Below, piece by piece: positions 33,548 through 41,583 of a DNA stretch of 64,000 nt. This DNA is from Serpens sp964410065 (GTDB lineage: Bacteria; Pseudomonadota; Gammaproteobacteria; Pseudomonadales; Pseudomonadaceae), in contig CAYPFO010000006.1 of NCBI GenBank assembly GCA_964410065.1, positions 1-64,000 on the forward strand, written 5' to 3'. Every line of letters starts with the position of its first letter. The stretch's first letter is position 1. Below the pieces are notes generated by a model. That model searched no databases. It was not told the origin of the DNA and saw only the letters and a list, made by a program, of their open reading frames with translations. Made by a program: the position numbers and the translations under genes.

Positions 33548-34669
33548 TCAACGAATGATAGCCAGCTCGAACTCGCCGTAATCCACATGGCGATGCGTCT
33601 GCAAGCCAGTCGAGTCAATCGCTGCGCGCTGCAAGGGACGGTTGAAGGGCTTGTTATCCAGGGTCCGCAACGCCCGGTCTTCATCGGTCGTCAGCAACAG
33701 CACATAACGCTCACCCTGACCGGCGTGCACGGGAACAGTGCCTTCAATGAAGGCATAGCGATACCAGGTTTCCGGATGCAGTTGGTACACCGCGTCACTG
33801 ACCAGGCGGGTGGGACGCTTGGCCTCATCCAGAAACAACAGCGAAGGGTAAACAAGCTGCTTGTTGGCGAAACTGCGCACTCGCAAACCGTACGTATGCT
33901 GCGAGCGCGGCAAGCTGAGGGCCGCGTAATAGCTGCGTCCCATGGGGAACTGCAAGCTAGGCGAGAAGCGGCTCAGTTCCTGGTAGCGAGGCTCCTCTAC
34001 GGCAAGCTCGGTAAATGCACTGTCCGACAATTGCGTGCAACAACGTTCGAGCAACGCCTGGTACGGACCGCCATCGCGCGCCTGGCTCCTTTTCAGTAAT
34101 GCCTGCAGCGCCGGGCTGGGCTGGCCATCCAAGCCAGGCAATATCGACGTGGCGCGAGCGAACTCGACTTGCCGTCCCTCAGTGAACGTAATCGGAGCAG
34201 GCGCTGTTGTTCGTTCCGCACCCTCGGGCATCGGTGAGTTGTGCATACGCCCCTGATCATCGATCCAGGTGTAGTAAGCCGTGCCGTGCTCGCTGCGCAC
34301 AAAGCTGCGCCCTTCCAGGACATCGGCGTCGATGTAATCCGTGGGCGCCTCTCCACTGCGCAGCCGTTTGTTATCTTGCCCTGCTTCCTCTGCGCCGGAG
34401 TACACACTGTTGTGCAAATTGCCGCTGGCATCGACCCAGGTGAAATAGCGACGTTTGCTTTCCGCCACTGCACCTGATGTCCATCCCCTGCCCCGCTTTT
34501 GCTCGCCGGCCTCGATACGCCGCTCGGCCTGCCGCTGCTGTACTGCATAGTGCTCATCGACGAACGTGTTATGCACGCGGCCTTGGTCATCAATCCAAGT
34601 CAGATAACGTCCATTACCTGCCTGGGCGCAGGACATGAAGACCAACAATACAAACAGCTTAATACGCAT
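33548..34669 (-). CDS. Exported protein with three DUF4124-like repeats; last gene of the fil-like operon
   Basis: A 373-residue protein with a signal peptide (MRIKLFVLLVFMSCAQA). Near its N-terminal half it has three copies of a short beta motif: YLTWIDDQGRVHNTFV, YFTWVDASGNLHNSVY and YYTWIDDQGRMHNSPM. These resemble the DUF4124 module, which occurs in exported proteins. The C-terminal 200 residues form a separate beta-rich domain (YYAALSLPRSQHTYGLRVRS, then YRYAFIEGTVPVHAG) that recalls the MalM family of periplasmic proteins. It starts eight bases beyond the stop of the FadL-like gene. It may correspond to the FilE or FilF position of Acinetobacter fil operons; function unproven. Confidence 0.68.
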   Translation of the reverse strand: MRIKLFVLLVFMSCAQAGNGRYLTWIDDQGRVHNTFVDEHYAVQQRQAERRIEAGEQKRGRGWTSGAVAESKRRYFTWVDASGNLHNSVYSGAEEAGQDNKRLRSGEAPTDYIDADVLEGRSFVRSEHGTAYYTWIDDQGRMHNSPMPEGAERTTAPAPITFTEGRQVEFARATSILPGLDGQPSPALQALLKRSQARDGGPYQALLERCCTQLSDSAFTELAVEEPRYQELSRFSPSLQFPMGRSYYAALSLPRSQHTYGLRVRSFANKQLVYPSLLFLDEAKRPTRLVSDAVYQLHPETWYRYAFIEGTVPVHAGQGERYVLLLTTDEDRALRTLDNKPFNRPLQRAAIDSTGLQTHRHVDYGEFELAIIR

Positions 34670-34677
34670 AGCAGTAC

Positions 34678-36276
34678 TCAAAAGCGGGTTCGATACGTCA
34701 GGGCAAACACATAGGCCTTTACAGTGGTTTTTATATCCAGATCAGCATAGGGGTTATAAACCATGTCCAGCAGACCCGAACAGTTAACGTTACAACTGCT
34801 GCCTCCCGGAATGGTTTGTTTGCTGACCATGTAATTGAAACCGACATCAACCTCGGTCTCCTGATCCCACCGATAGCCCGCCCCCAAGCCATAAAGATCG
34901 GCATCTCCCAATGGTGCGAGCGCATCCGCCTTGTTGCCAGGTATCGCCGATTTACGCGGCTCATATCCCATGCGCAAGCTCAAGCGATCATTGACATCGT
35001 ATTGCAGCCCGAAGGCCATACTCCAAACGGACTCATAATCACGAGAAAGGATGATTGAATTGCGCGTGGCGTTATTAGGTGAAAACACACTGGCCACTTT
35101 CAGGAAATCCAGAGGTCGATCAAACTTTAGCTCAAAGTTTTCCCAAGCCGAATAGTCAGTCCATTTCACGTCCATATTGAACTGCCACTGGCGATGCGGC
35201 TTTAGTTTGATACCAGTCGAGAAGTGTGCCGGATAGGTCAAATCCATCGACACGTTGCCTTGCTCATAGGCATAAAGGCCATCGGCTGACATGACACTTA
35301 ACGGTGGCAAGATACCGAATACAGAACTTTTCAATCCCTGCCATAAACCTTGCCAGTTTTGCGTGTAATCGATGCGATAAGTCCCTTGCATATGCATTTT
35401 GGCTTCGCTTTGATACACAGCACCCAAGGCGAACCAGTCTCTTGGTTCCCACAAAATGCCAAGGTTCCAAGTAGGCGAAAGGGTTTGTTCTAAATCGACT
35501 TCCAATTCGGCGAGGTCAGTAAAAGGGCCCAGCTCTCCCCCACACAGGTTGAGAATAATATCCAGCGGGTTGCTGCCCACTACACACATTGCTTCCTGCA
35601 CAGCAGCGATCAGGCCAGTGAACATGCCTGGGGCTCGAAGGTCCTGTTTTAGTGCCAGCGCCTGGTGGGAAAAGCCAATCGACAAGCCAACCGACAGTTC
35701 ATCGTTCACCTGATAACCCACCGAGGGTGAGAAATACGTGACGCGCTGCATAACGACTTCCTTGCCCTGATAACGGCCCGGATCATCGTTATCCCGGGTA
35801 TAACCTACGGCTTGAGGCGTATAGATATTGGTGGCGAAGGTAAACTTGGATCCGGGTGGATTAATGGACAGGCCTGCAAGCGGCGCCACCAGCACAGGAA
35901 TTTCAGTCGCCCCACCCAATCCAGGCAAATACATGGCCGAACTGGTGGTTCTGCTCCGACTTCCGGCAATGGGATCCTGGTTATAGCCGAAAAAATTGCT
36001 TCCATAATTGGCTGGTGCATCGAACTCAGCGCGAATATCCATACCGCCGGCAATGATCTTTACAGCCGTTTGCCGACCTTTGAGCTTGGTAAGAGCAGCA
36101 GGATTGTAATGCACGGCATCGATGCCGCTGGAATCGGCGGTGATGGCATTGCCTAAGGCCATGGCCTTCGGGTTGCCTATTGTCAGGTTCTGAGAAAATT
36201 GGGCCTGACTTTGCATTGTCCAGAGCAGAGTCACCCCGGCAATCGCCCGCGCGAGCGGCGAAATTCGCTTACTCAT
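34678..36276 (-). CDS. FadL/OmpP1-family outer-membrane barrel
   Basis: A 532-residue outer-membrane protein of the long-chain fatty-acid transporter family. The signal peptide ends SQAQF. The N-terminal hatch follows (NLTIGNPKAMALGNAITADSSG, then VHYNPAAL, the NPAAL box typical of FadL). Alternating barrel strands end in YVFALTYRTRF with a terminal Phe, the BAM recognition signal. It is larger than E. coli FadL (446) because of extra loops. Four cysteines lie in two predicted extracellular loops. Its place between a second barrel gene and an exported repeat protein suggests a role in the surface system rather than lipid uptake alone. Confidence 0.82.
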   Translation of the reverse strand: MSKRISPLARAIAGVTLLWTMQSQAQFSQNLTIGNPKAMALGNAITADSSGIDAVHYNPAALTKLKGRQTAVKIIAGGMDIRAEFDAPANYGSNFFGYNQDPIAGSRSRTTSSAMYLPGLGGATEIPVLVAPLAGLSINPPGSKFTFATNIYTPQAVGYTRDNDDPGRYQGKEVVMQRVTYFSPSVGYQVNDELSVGLSIGFSHQALALKQDLRAPGMFTGLIAAVQEAMCVVGSNPLDIILNLCGGELGPFTDLAELEVDLEQTLSPTWNLGILWEPRDWFALGAVYQSEAKMHMQGTYRIDYTQNWQGLWQGLKSSVFGILPPLSVMSADGLYAYEQGNVSMDLTYPAHFSTGIKLKPHRQWQFNMDVKWTDYSAWENFELKFDRPLDFLKVASVFSPNNATRNSIILSRDYESVWSMAFGLQYDVNDRLSLRMGYEPRKSAIPGNKADALAPLGDADLYGLGAGYRWDQETEVDVGFNYMVSKQTIPGGSSCNVNCSGLLDMVYNPYADLDIKTTVKAYVFALTYRTRF

Positions 36277-36294
36277 GAATAGTCCGCCTGCGGG

Positions 36295-37311
36295 TTATTG
36301 GGCCTTCAGGCCCTTGATATCCAAGGGCATGGAGATACCCAGCAGGACATCGGGTGAATCCTCGGTCATGCCAAACCCGGCGTTGACATTGACGATGCGG
36401 TCTGGAGAGGTGCGCAGACCCAGCGAGAAGTTCATAACCGCACTGGTTTGTTCAGTGCCCTTGCTGCTGCTGTCAATAAATTCGTATTCAGGCTTCAGGT
36501 TATGAGCCATCTGATAGGAAGCAGCCAGCGACACATCGTAGGACAGGGCATAGGCAAACCCCATACTCAAGGAGAAGGTCGATCCGGGTCTAACTTCTTG
36601 CAGCAACCTGCTGCCAAATACTTGATCAACATCTTTTACCGGCAAGTTGTAGGTATAACCCAAAGAGCCGAACAGAACGACCGGGTCAATCACATAGGAC
36701 ATGTTCGCCCCAAGACCCAGACTGTAATAACCATTACCTGTCGATAAGTCTTCACCGAGGTTGATGTCGTAGGGGCTTTCGCCGGTAGGGAGACCAACGT
36801 TGGCATACAAGGTAGTGACCGGCCGCCCGCGATGAGAATTCCAGGGTTGCCAGCGCAGACTCGTGGAGATATCACCCAAGCTATAGACATCCAGATCGCG
36901 CTCGGTGTCGTATTTGGCTATCAACGGCAGACGCACGCTAAAGGTCAGGTTATCCCAGACGCCATAGTCGAACGTAAATGAGTTGGTAAAGGTGTGCTGA
37001 GCCTCGCTTTGACCAATTACGCTATAAACCGGATTATTTACATCATTATTGGCACGAATGGTTTGAATCATCGTATCGCGGGTCAGGGAGTAATCGAAAC
37101 CGTACGTCAGCGTACGCTCCCCTTTTTTCAACAGGGTGTAACTTTTCTCCGCCGCTTGGAAAACCTCTTCCAACGCTTTGCCACTATCCGCGTCATCCTC
37201 TTTTTTGCTTAAGGCTTCACGTGCCTCATCAACATCCTGCTCGGCCGCCCACACTGGACCAGCACTGGCTACTATAAAAAAAGCCAGCCACGCAACTCCC
37301 CTAACTCCCAT
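36295..37311 (-). CDS. Outer-membrane beta-barrel protein, phenol-degradation MetA/transporter type
   Basis: A 338-residue predicted outer-membrane barrel. The start at 37311 (ATG after AGGGG) gives MGVRGVAWLAFFIVASAGPVWA, a good signal peptide; a GTG eleven codons earlier is possible. After a charged helical stretch (ALSKKEDDADSGKALEEVFQ), amphipathic strands such as TLTYGFDYSLTRD and NLTFSVRLPLIAKYD build the barrel in the style of PF13557. I match it to the third position of fil-type operons with moderate confidence. It is 18 bp upstream of the FadL-like gene. Confidence 0.7.
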   Translation of the reverse strand: MGVRGVAWLAFFIVASAGPVWAAEQDVDEAREALSKKEDDADSGKALEEVFQAAEKSYTLLKKGERTLTYGFDYSLTRDTMIQTIRANNDVNNPVYSVIGQSEAQHTFTNSFTFDYGVWDNLTFSVRLPLIAKYDTERDLDVYSLGDISTSLRWQPWNSHRGRPVTTLYANVGLPTGESPYDINLGEDLSTGNGYYSLGLGANMSYVIDPVVLFGSLGYTYNLPVKDVDQVFGSRLLQEVRPGSTFSLSMGFAYALSYDVSLAASYQMAHNLKPEYEFIDSSSKGTEQTSAVMNFSLGLRTSPDRIVNVNAGFGMTEDSPDVLLGISMPLDIKGLKAQ

Positions 37312-37378
37312 GGCGCTACCCCTATTATTTTTAGATGCCGACACATCCTGTGCAGCGGGTGCTTATTGCGGTGGATAA

Positions 37379-38140
37379 TTACTTGCGGCGTATATATTGA
37401 ATGTCACCGCTCGAGCCAAGCTCGACAGCTTGGTTCTGACTAAATTTCGCCAGCTGTGGAAACTCACGGAACGCTAGGAGGCTGGTGGTTCGATCATCCA
37501 CTAGACGCAAATCCCGCTCATCCAATGCCAGCGCATTGATAGACGGCCTATCCCCCGGGTAGACAATAAACAATACGTTCTGATCCCATACGGCTTCGAA
37601 ACGTGCCCGGGTAAAACTGATATTGCCCAAGGCGGGGTCGGCCACAAACACATGGTCATCACGCACATCTCTCACTACGACGAAATGTTTGAAGCCAGCA
37701 TATTCAATGGGCACGATGGCAGGATGCTCCAGTCCTTCCAAGTCGTCGAATTCAGCTCGGAAACCGCCGCTGTCATAGCCCAGTGCTGCCACGAAACGTT
37801 TCATATCCAGCAAGGAAAAACCACGGCGCTCGGCAATTTTTTCTGCCTCACCGTAGTGCAGCAAACCTTCCATGACCTGGCGCTCTTCCAAGTTGCGCCC
37901 CAGGTAATAATCCAGAAGCGTCGTCAGGGCGGCCGAGCCGCAGCTGTAGTCATAGGCCTGACGAATCACATTGCGAAACTGCAATTGATTCATTGGCTCC
38001 AGCACCACGCTTTCGCGCAATTGCCCTGCAGGCGTAAGTCCGTAGGTCAGATTGACCGTACCCTCGCGGACCGGCTTGGTATCCACTGTCTCGGTAAAAC
38101 CGACAACGGCCAGCAAGCTGCCCAATAAAATCTCGATCAT
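37379..38140 (-). CDS. C39-family peptidase (FilB/FapD-like)
   Basis: A 253-residue papain-like peptidase with an N-terminal hydrophobic segment for export. The C39 triad is visible: Cys67 in YDYSCGSAALTTLLDYYLG, His152 in FKHFVVVRDV and Asp168 in VADPALGN. Stand-alone C39 domains without an ABC transporter occur in the Fap functional-amyloid operon of Pseudomonas (FapD) and in fil-type operons. There they are thought to process or protect the fibre subunit. Its neighbours here (small secreted protein upstream, two barrels downstream) support that role. Confidence 0.85.
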   Translation of the reverse strand: MIEILLGSLLAVVGFTETVDTKPVREGTVNLTYGLTPAGQLRESVVLEPMNQLQFRNVIRQAYDYSCGSAALTTLLDYYLGRNLEERQVMEGLLHYGEAEKIAERRGFSLLDMKRFVAALGYDSGGFRAEFDDLEGLEHPAIVPIEYAGFKHFVVVRDVRDDHVFVADPALGNISFTRARFEAVWDQNVLFIVYPGDRPSINALALDERDLRLVDDRTTSLLAFREFPQLAKFSQNQAVELGSSGDIQYIRRK

Positions 38141-38171
38141 CTTTGCTGTGCACTCCCTTACCTGAGGAAGC

Positions 38172-38197
38172 GATCTACCAGCCAGAGCCGGTAGATC
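38172..38197 (-). other. Hairpin between filA-like and C39 genes
   Basis: GATCTACC (38172-38179) and GGTAGATC (38190-38197) make a perfect eight-pair stem with a ten-base loop, without a T-run. It sits 27 bases after the small-subunit gene. In operons where a structural subunit is needed in excess, such hairpins protect the upstream mRNA from 3' decay; that role here is inference. Confidence 0.6.
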
Positions 38198-38223
38198 ACC
38201 TTAAGCCTCAAGCCAACTGGTGC

Positions 38224-38664
38224 TTAGTGACCCCAGATCTTGATGGTGGTACCGGCCATGTTCTGGTCGATGATTGCCAGGGAGCCAATGCTGGCTGCAG
38301 TGGTGTCACCGACCTTGATGGCGGCAATTTCGATCTGACCGGTCATTTCCGGCAGGGAGATTTGCAGCTGCTGAGTATCGGTACCGGCGATATCAGTGGT
38401 AACCACGTCGATCATCAGCGGGTTGGCATCGGAAATGTTGAAGCCAGTGAAGGTGATACCTTCCAGGCGCAGGCTGCCGCCGTTGGTATCGTTATCGGTG
38501 TACACAATGGCGCCGATGCTGCCTTCGAAGTTACCGGACAGGCTGATACCGTCCTGACCGGTCACGCTTGCCAGGGCGTTGTCATCCATGGCCTTGAGGT
38601 CGGCCTGAGCCATGAACGGAGCGGCCAGAAACGCTGCAGCCAGAGCCAGTTGGTTCAATTTCAT
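38224..38664 (-). CDS. Small secreted FilA-like (DUF6160) structural protein
   Basis: A 146-residue exported protein. The signal peptide MKLNQLALAAAFLAAPFMAQA ends at AQA-D. The mature protein opens DLKAMDDNALASVTGQDGIS, the hallmark of putative pilus-system FilA proteins. It then continues as Gly/Thr/Asp-rich beta-like sequence (GNFEGSIGAIVYTDNDTNGG, then LEGITFTGFNI). There is no cysteine and no LPXTG or pilin N-methylation motif. The start is the ATG after GTGGAGATAACAAG; a GTG five codons upstream lies on the ribosome site. First gene of the five-gene surface operon and the best candidate for the fibre or matrix subunit. Confidence 0.78.
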   Translation of the reverse strand: MKLNQLALAAAFLAAPFMAQADLKAMDDNALASVTGQDGISLSGNFEGSIGAIVYTDNDTNGGSLRLEGITFTGFNISDANPLMIDVVTTDIAGTDTQQLQISLPEMTGQIEIAAIKVGDTTAASIGSLAIIDQNMAGTTIKIWGH

Positions 38665-38817
38665 TCTTGTTATCTCCACAGTTCACAGATGGGGTTATCC
38701 ATAGACACTGCCGCGACACCTGCCTCGACAGTAGGACCCCTCACCGCCCCGTACTGCATCTTCCTTGGTGGGGCGGAAAGCGCTGAGCTCGTCCTGCGAA
38801 CAAAACTAGTGGGGGTT

Positions 38818-38847
38818 GGGCTGGCTGCCAGCCCATCCAAGGGATGG
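38818..38847 (-). terminator. Overlapping hairpins after the MalT-like regulators
   Basis: GGGCTGG/CCAGCCC (38818-38834) and CCATCC/GGATGG (38833-38847) share bases, so only one can form at a time. They lie 20-50 bases past the regulator stop. No strong T-run follows (AGTTTTGTTC about 12 bases on), so termination is probably partial, and some regulator transcripts could continue into the fil-like operon. The remainder down to 38665 is the promoter region for that operon. Confidence 0.45.
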
Positions 38848-38865
38848 CGGCCCTATTGATGAGTC

Positions 38866-41583
38866 TCAGGCTTCGCTGAGCAAGCCGAGGCTTTTGCCCT
38901 TTAGCACGGCCTGGGTGCGGCTGCGCACGCCGAACTTGGCAAACAAATTGTGCAGATGCCACTTGATGGTGGCTTCGGAGAGATGGATGGCCTGGGCGAT
39001 GTCACGGTTCGACAATCCCGCCGCCACCAGCCGCAAGATTTCTCGTTCTCGATGGCTTACGTCTTGATTTTCATCGATTTTCAGCGGGTCAACGGCCAGC
39101 CGGCGACATTGCTCGCGCAGCATTTCACCCAGCATCTGCCAGGCCTCGGCGCGCGGCTCACGGGCTTGCCAGGCATTCCAGAGTGGCAACAGCCACAACG
39201 CATCGTCGAGGAATATTCTCCGGTAACCACGAGCCCAGGCGTCCTGAACGGTTTGGCGCAGCAATGAGAAAGCCTTATCGCTGTTACCTTTGCGCCAATA
39301 CGCTACACAGAGTAACAACGACAAGCGCAAGCGCCGGTCACACAGGTGAGCAGCCGTTTGTATCGCCAGAATGCTTTCAAGGGCCATCTGCGCCTTGTCT
39401 GGGCGCTGTTCGGTCAATGCCAGACGAGCTTGCGCCATCGCCAGGGCCGCAACGGCATCCGGATATCGGTCGGGGTCGAGCTTGTCCAGTTGCCGCTCCA
39501 GCTGGAGACAGGCACGAGACGCCTCGTTGGGTCGGCGCATCCATAACAAAAATTGCACCTTGCAGCCCATCGCCAGGGCAAAGACTCGCTGGTAGCCGGG
39601 GCCATGCAGGCCCTCCAGCCATTCATCAAGATCGGCCAGCCCCTGCTCGGCTTCCCCTGCATAAAAACGCGCCTTGGCCATGACCAGGCGTGCGCGATTG
39701 ACCAGCTCGACCGGGGTTGCCACATCACGCCAGGTGGTCGCCCGGGGAAGCTCGGCAAGAATGGCTGCATGCCGGTCTTGCTCATACAGCAAGTCGGAGT
39801 ACGCCAACGCCAAAGGCCCCCCCACCCTACTGTGCCGCCCGAATACCTGATCCACGCGTGTTCGCGCGGCTTCGGCGAGCGAACGGCCACGCTCCAGCTC
39901 GCCGTTTTCCTTGCAAATCAAGGATTCGATCAGGCTGATCATGACGCTCAGGTATTCACTGTCTACGTCCTTGAGATGGGAACGTGCACCGGCAATGGAT
40001 TTGGCCGCTTCTGCAAAGTCGCCCAGCAACGCATAAGCCGCTGCTTGCACGCAAAACAGGCTCGCACGGAAGAAAGGCTGGCCGTCTCGTACTACTCCCA
40101 ACCAATGGCGCGCCACTTTCAGGGAGTTCTCCAGCTTGTCCTGATAGAGCAGGATCAGGGCTTTAAGCACCTGAGCCGCGCCAAGCAGTTCGGCGAGCCC
40201 GGCATGCATCGTCTTGCCCTGCCCCTGCAACAATCGACTACTCACGTCTTCGATCAGAGCCTCGGCTTCGGCAAATTTTTGCTCGAACGCCAACTGCCAG
40301 GCATAAAAAAGCTGGAATACTGTGTGCTCGCGGATTTGCTCGGCCGGCACGCGCTTGAGCATGGCCAAGACACTGTAAACCCGATTGCCCGTTACCAGGC
40401 GGATGCCCTGACGTTCCAGCAAGTCGGCTGCAAAGGTAAAATCCCGGGCACGCAGCGCGTAACCAATGGCACGGTCGGCATATCCTTGACTCTCACTCCA
40501 GCGAGCTGCCGCGAGCAGCAACGCCGTCGGCTCACCCTGCCTGACCAAACGCCCTTGAAGAAACTCGGTAAACAAATGGTGATAACGAAACCACTCCCCC
40601 TGGGCGTCAAGCGGAATCACGAATAATTGCTCGGCCTGCAATCGCTTGAGCATGGTGCGACCATTGTCGTGCCCAGTCAGGGTATTGCAGAGATCGGCGC
40701 AAAATTCATCGAGAATCGAGGTCTGTTCAAGAAACCAGCGCACATCCGCAGGCAATCCTTCCACTACATCTTCTGTCAGGTAGTCGGCGATATCACGCTC
40801 GGTACCCGAGAGTTCGACAAGGAACTGACGGCGGTCCGGATGACGGGCCAGCGCCAGGCTGGCCAGATGGAGCGCAGTGATCCAGCCTTCTGTGCGCTTG
40901 TGCAGCAGTGCCAGCTCTTCATCGCCCAACTCCTGCCGGCGGATGCGCCGAAAATAATCGGCGGTTTCCTGGCGGTTCAAACGCAGGTCTTCGGCTTTGA
41001 GCCAATAGACCCGTTGCGACAAGCCTGGCGCGTTCAGATATTGCGGGTTGAAGCGGGTGCTGCTGATCAGGTGGATCCGCTCAGGAAGATTACGTAGCAG
41101 ATACGCCACCCCCTGACCGAAGCCCGGATGACGAATGCGATGTACGTCGTCCAGAATTAGATAAATAGGCGCTTCCACCCGGCGCAGATCGGTTATGAAA
41201 GCTTCCAGCAAGGCCTCCATCGGCCAGGTCAGACCATCGCGAAGCAACCCGGCGGTATTGGCCCCGAAGCCAGGTAATACCGATTCTACAGCGGTCAGCA
41301 AGTACTCCAGCAGGCGCTGCGGCTCGCTGTCGCCATCATCGCAGGACAGCCAGGCAACGTTGTGCCCGGTTGCCTGCAAGCGCTGGCGGAGTTGACTGAG
41401 CACGGTGCTTTTTCCATACCCCGCCGGCGCACTGAGCACCAGCAAGGGAAACTGTCGCGCCTGGAATAGACGATCAATCAGAACCTCGCGGGACAGCAGC
41501 GAGTGCCCTTCCAGTTCGACGGGAAACAACTTGGTGCGCAACAAGGGCAGGCGAAGTGACTGTGCAGAGATCGGGCTAGTCAT
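38866..41583 (-). CDS. MalT-type LuxR-family ATP-dependent activator (second of pair)
   Basis: A 905-residue STAND-type regulator. The N-terminal NTPase has Walker A APAGYGKSTVL near 53-63 and Walker B YLILDDVHRIRH near 142-152. A winged-helix part and a long array of TPR-like helices fill about 330-820. The C-terminal LuxR helix-turn-helix is near 840-900 (SHREREILRLVAAGLSNRDIAQ, WHLHNLFAKFGVRSRTQAV; exact ends approximate). Such proteins multimerise on ATP plus an inducer and activate nearby operons. Its ATG lies in the stop of the upstream paralogue (ATGA overlap), and it is the gene nearest the surface operon. The inducer is unknown. Confidence 0.9.
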   Translation of the reverse strand: MTSPISAQSLRLPLLRTKLFPVELEGHSLLSREVLIDRLFQARQFPLLVLSAPAGYGKSTVLSQLRQRLQATGHNVAWLSCDDGDSEPQRLLEYLLTAVESVLPGFGANTAGLLRDGLTWPMEALLEAFITDLRRVEAPIYLILDDVHRIRHPGFGQGVAYLLRNLPERIHLISSTRFNPQYLNAPGLSQRVYWLKAEDLRLNRQETADYFRRIRRQELGDEELALLHKRTEGWITALHLASLALARHPDRRQFLVELSGTERDIADYLTEDVVEGLPADVRWFLEQTSILDEFCADLCNTLTGHDNGRTMLKRLQAEQLFVIPLDAQGEWFRYHHLFTEFLQGRLVRQGEPTALLLAAARWSESQGYADRAIGYALRARDFTFAADLLERQGIRLVTGNRVYSVLAMLKRVPAEQIREHTVFQLFYAWQLAFEQKFAEAEALIEDVSSRLLQGQGKTMHAGLAELLGAAQVLKALILLYQDKLENSLKVARHWLGVVRDGQPFFRASLFCVQAAAYALLGDFAEAAKSIAGARSHLKDVDSEYLSVMISLIESLICKENGELERGRSLAEAARTRVDQVFGRHSRVGGPLALAYSDLLYEQDRHAAILAELPRATTWRDVATPVELVNRARLVMAKARFYAGEAEQGLADLDEWLEGLHGPGYQRVFALAMGCKVQFLLWMRRPNEASRACLQLERQLDKLDPDRYPDAVAALAMAQARLALTEQRPDKAQMALESILAIQTAAHLCDRRLRLSLLLCVAYWRKGNSDKAFSLLRQTVQDAWARGYRRIFLDDALWLLPLWNAWQAREPRAEAWQMLGEMLREQCRRLAVDPLKIDENQDVSHREREILRLVAAGLSNRDIAQAIHLSEATIKWHLHNLFAKFGVRSRTQAVLKGKSLGLLSEA

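Noticed and set aside
36295..38664. Complete Fap functional amyloid operon
   Set aside because: No FapB/FapC-type repeat subunit, FapA or FapE-like gene is present; only the C39 peptidase and an outer-membrane barrel are shared, so fil-like is the closer description.
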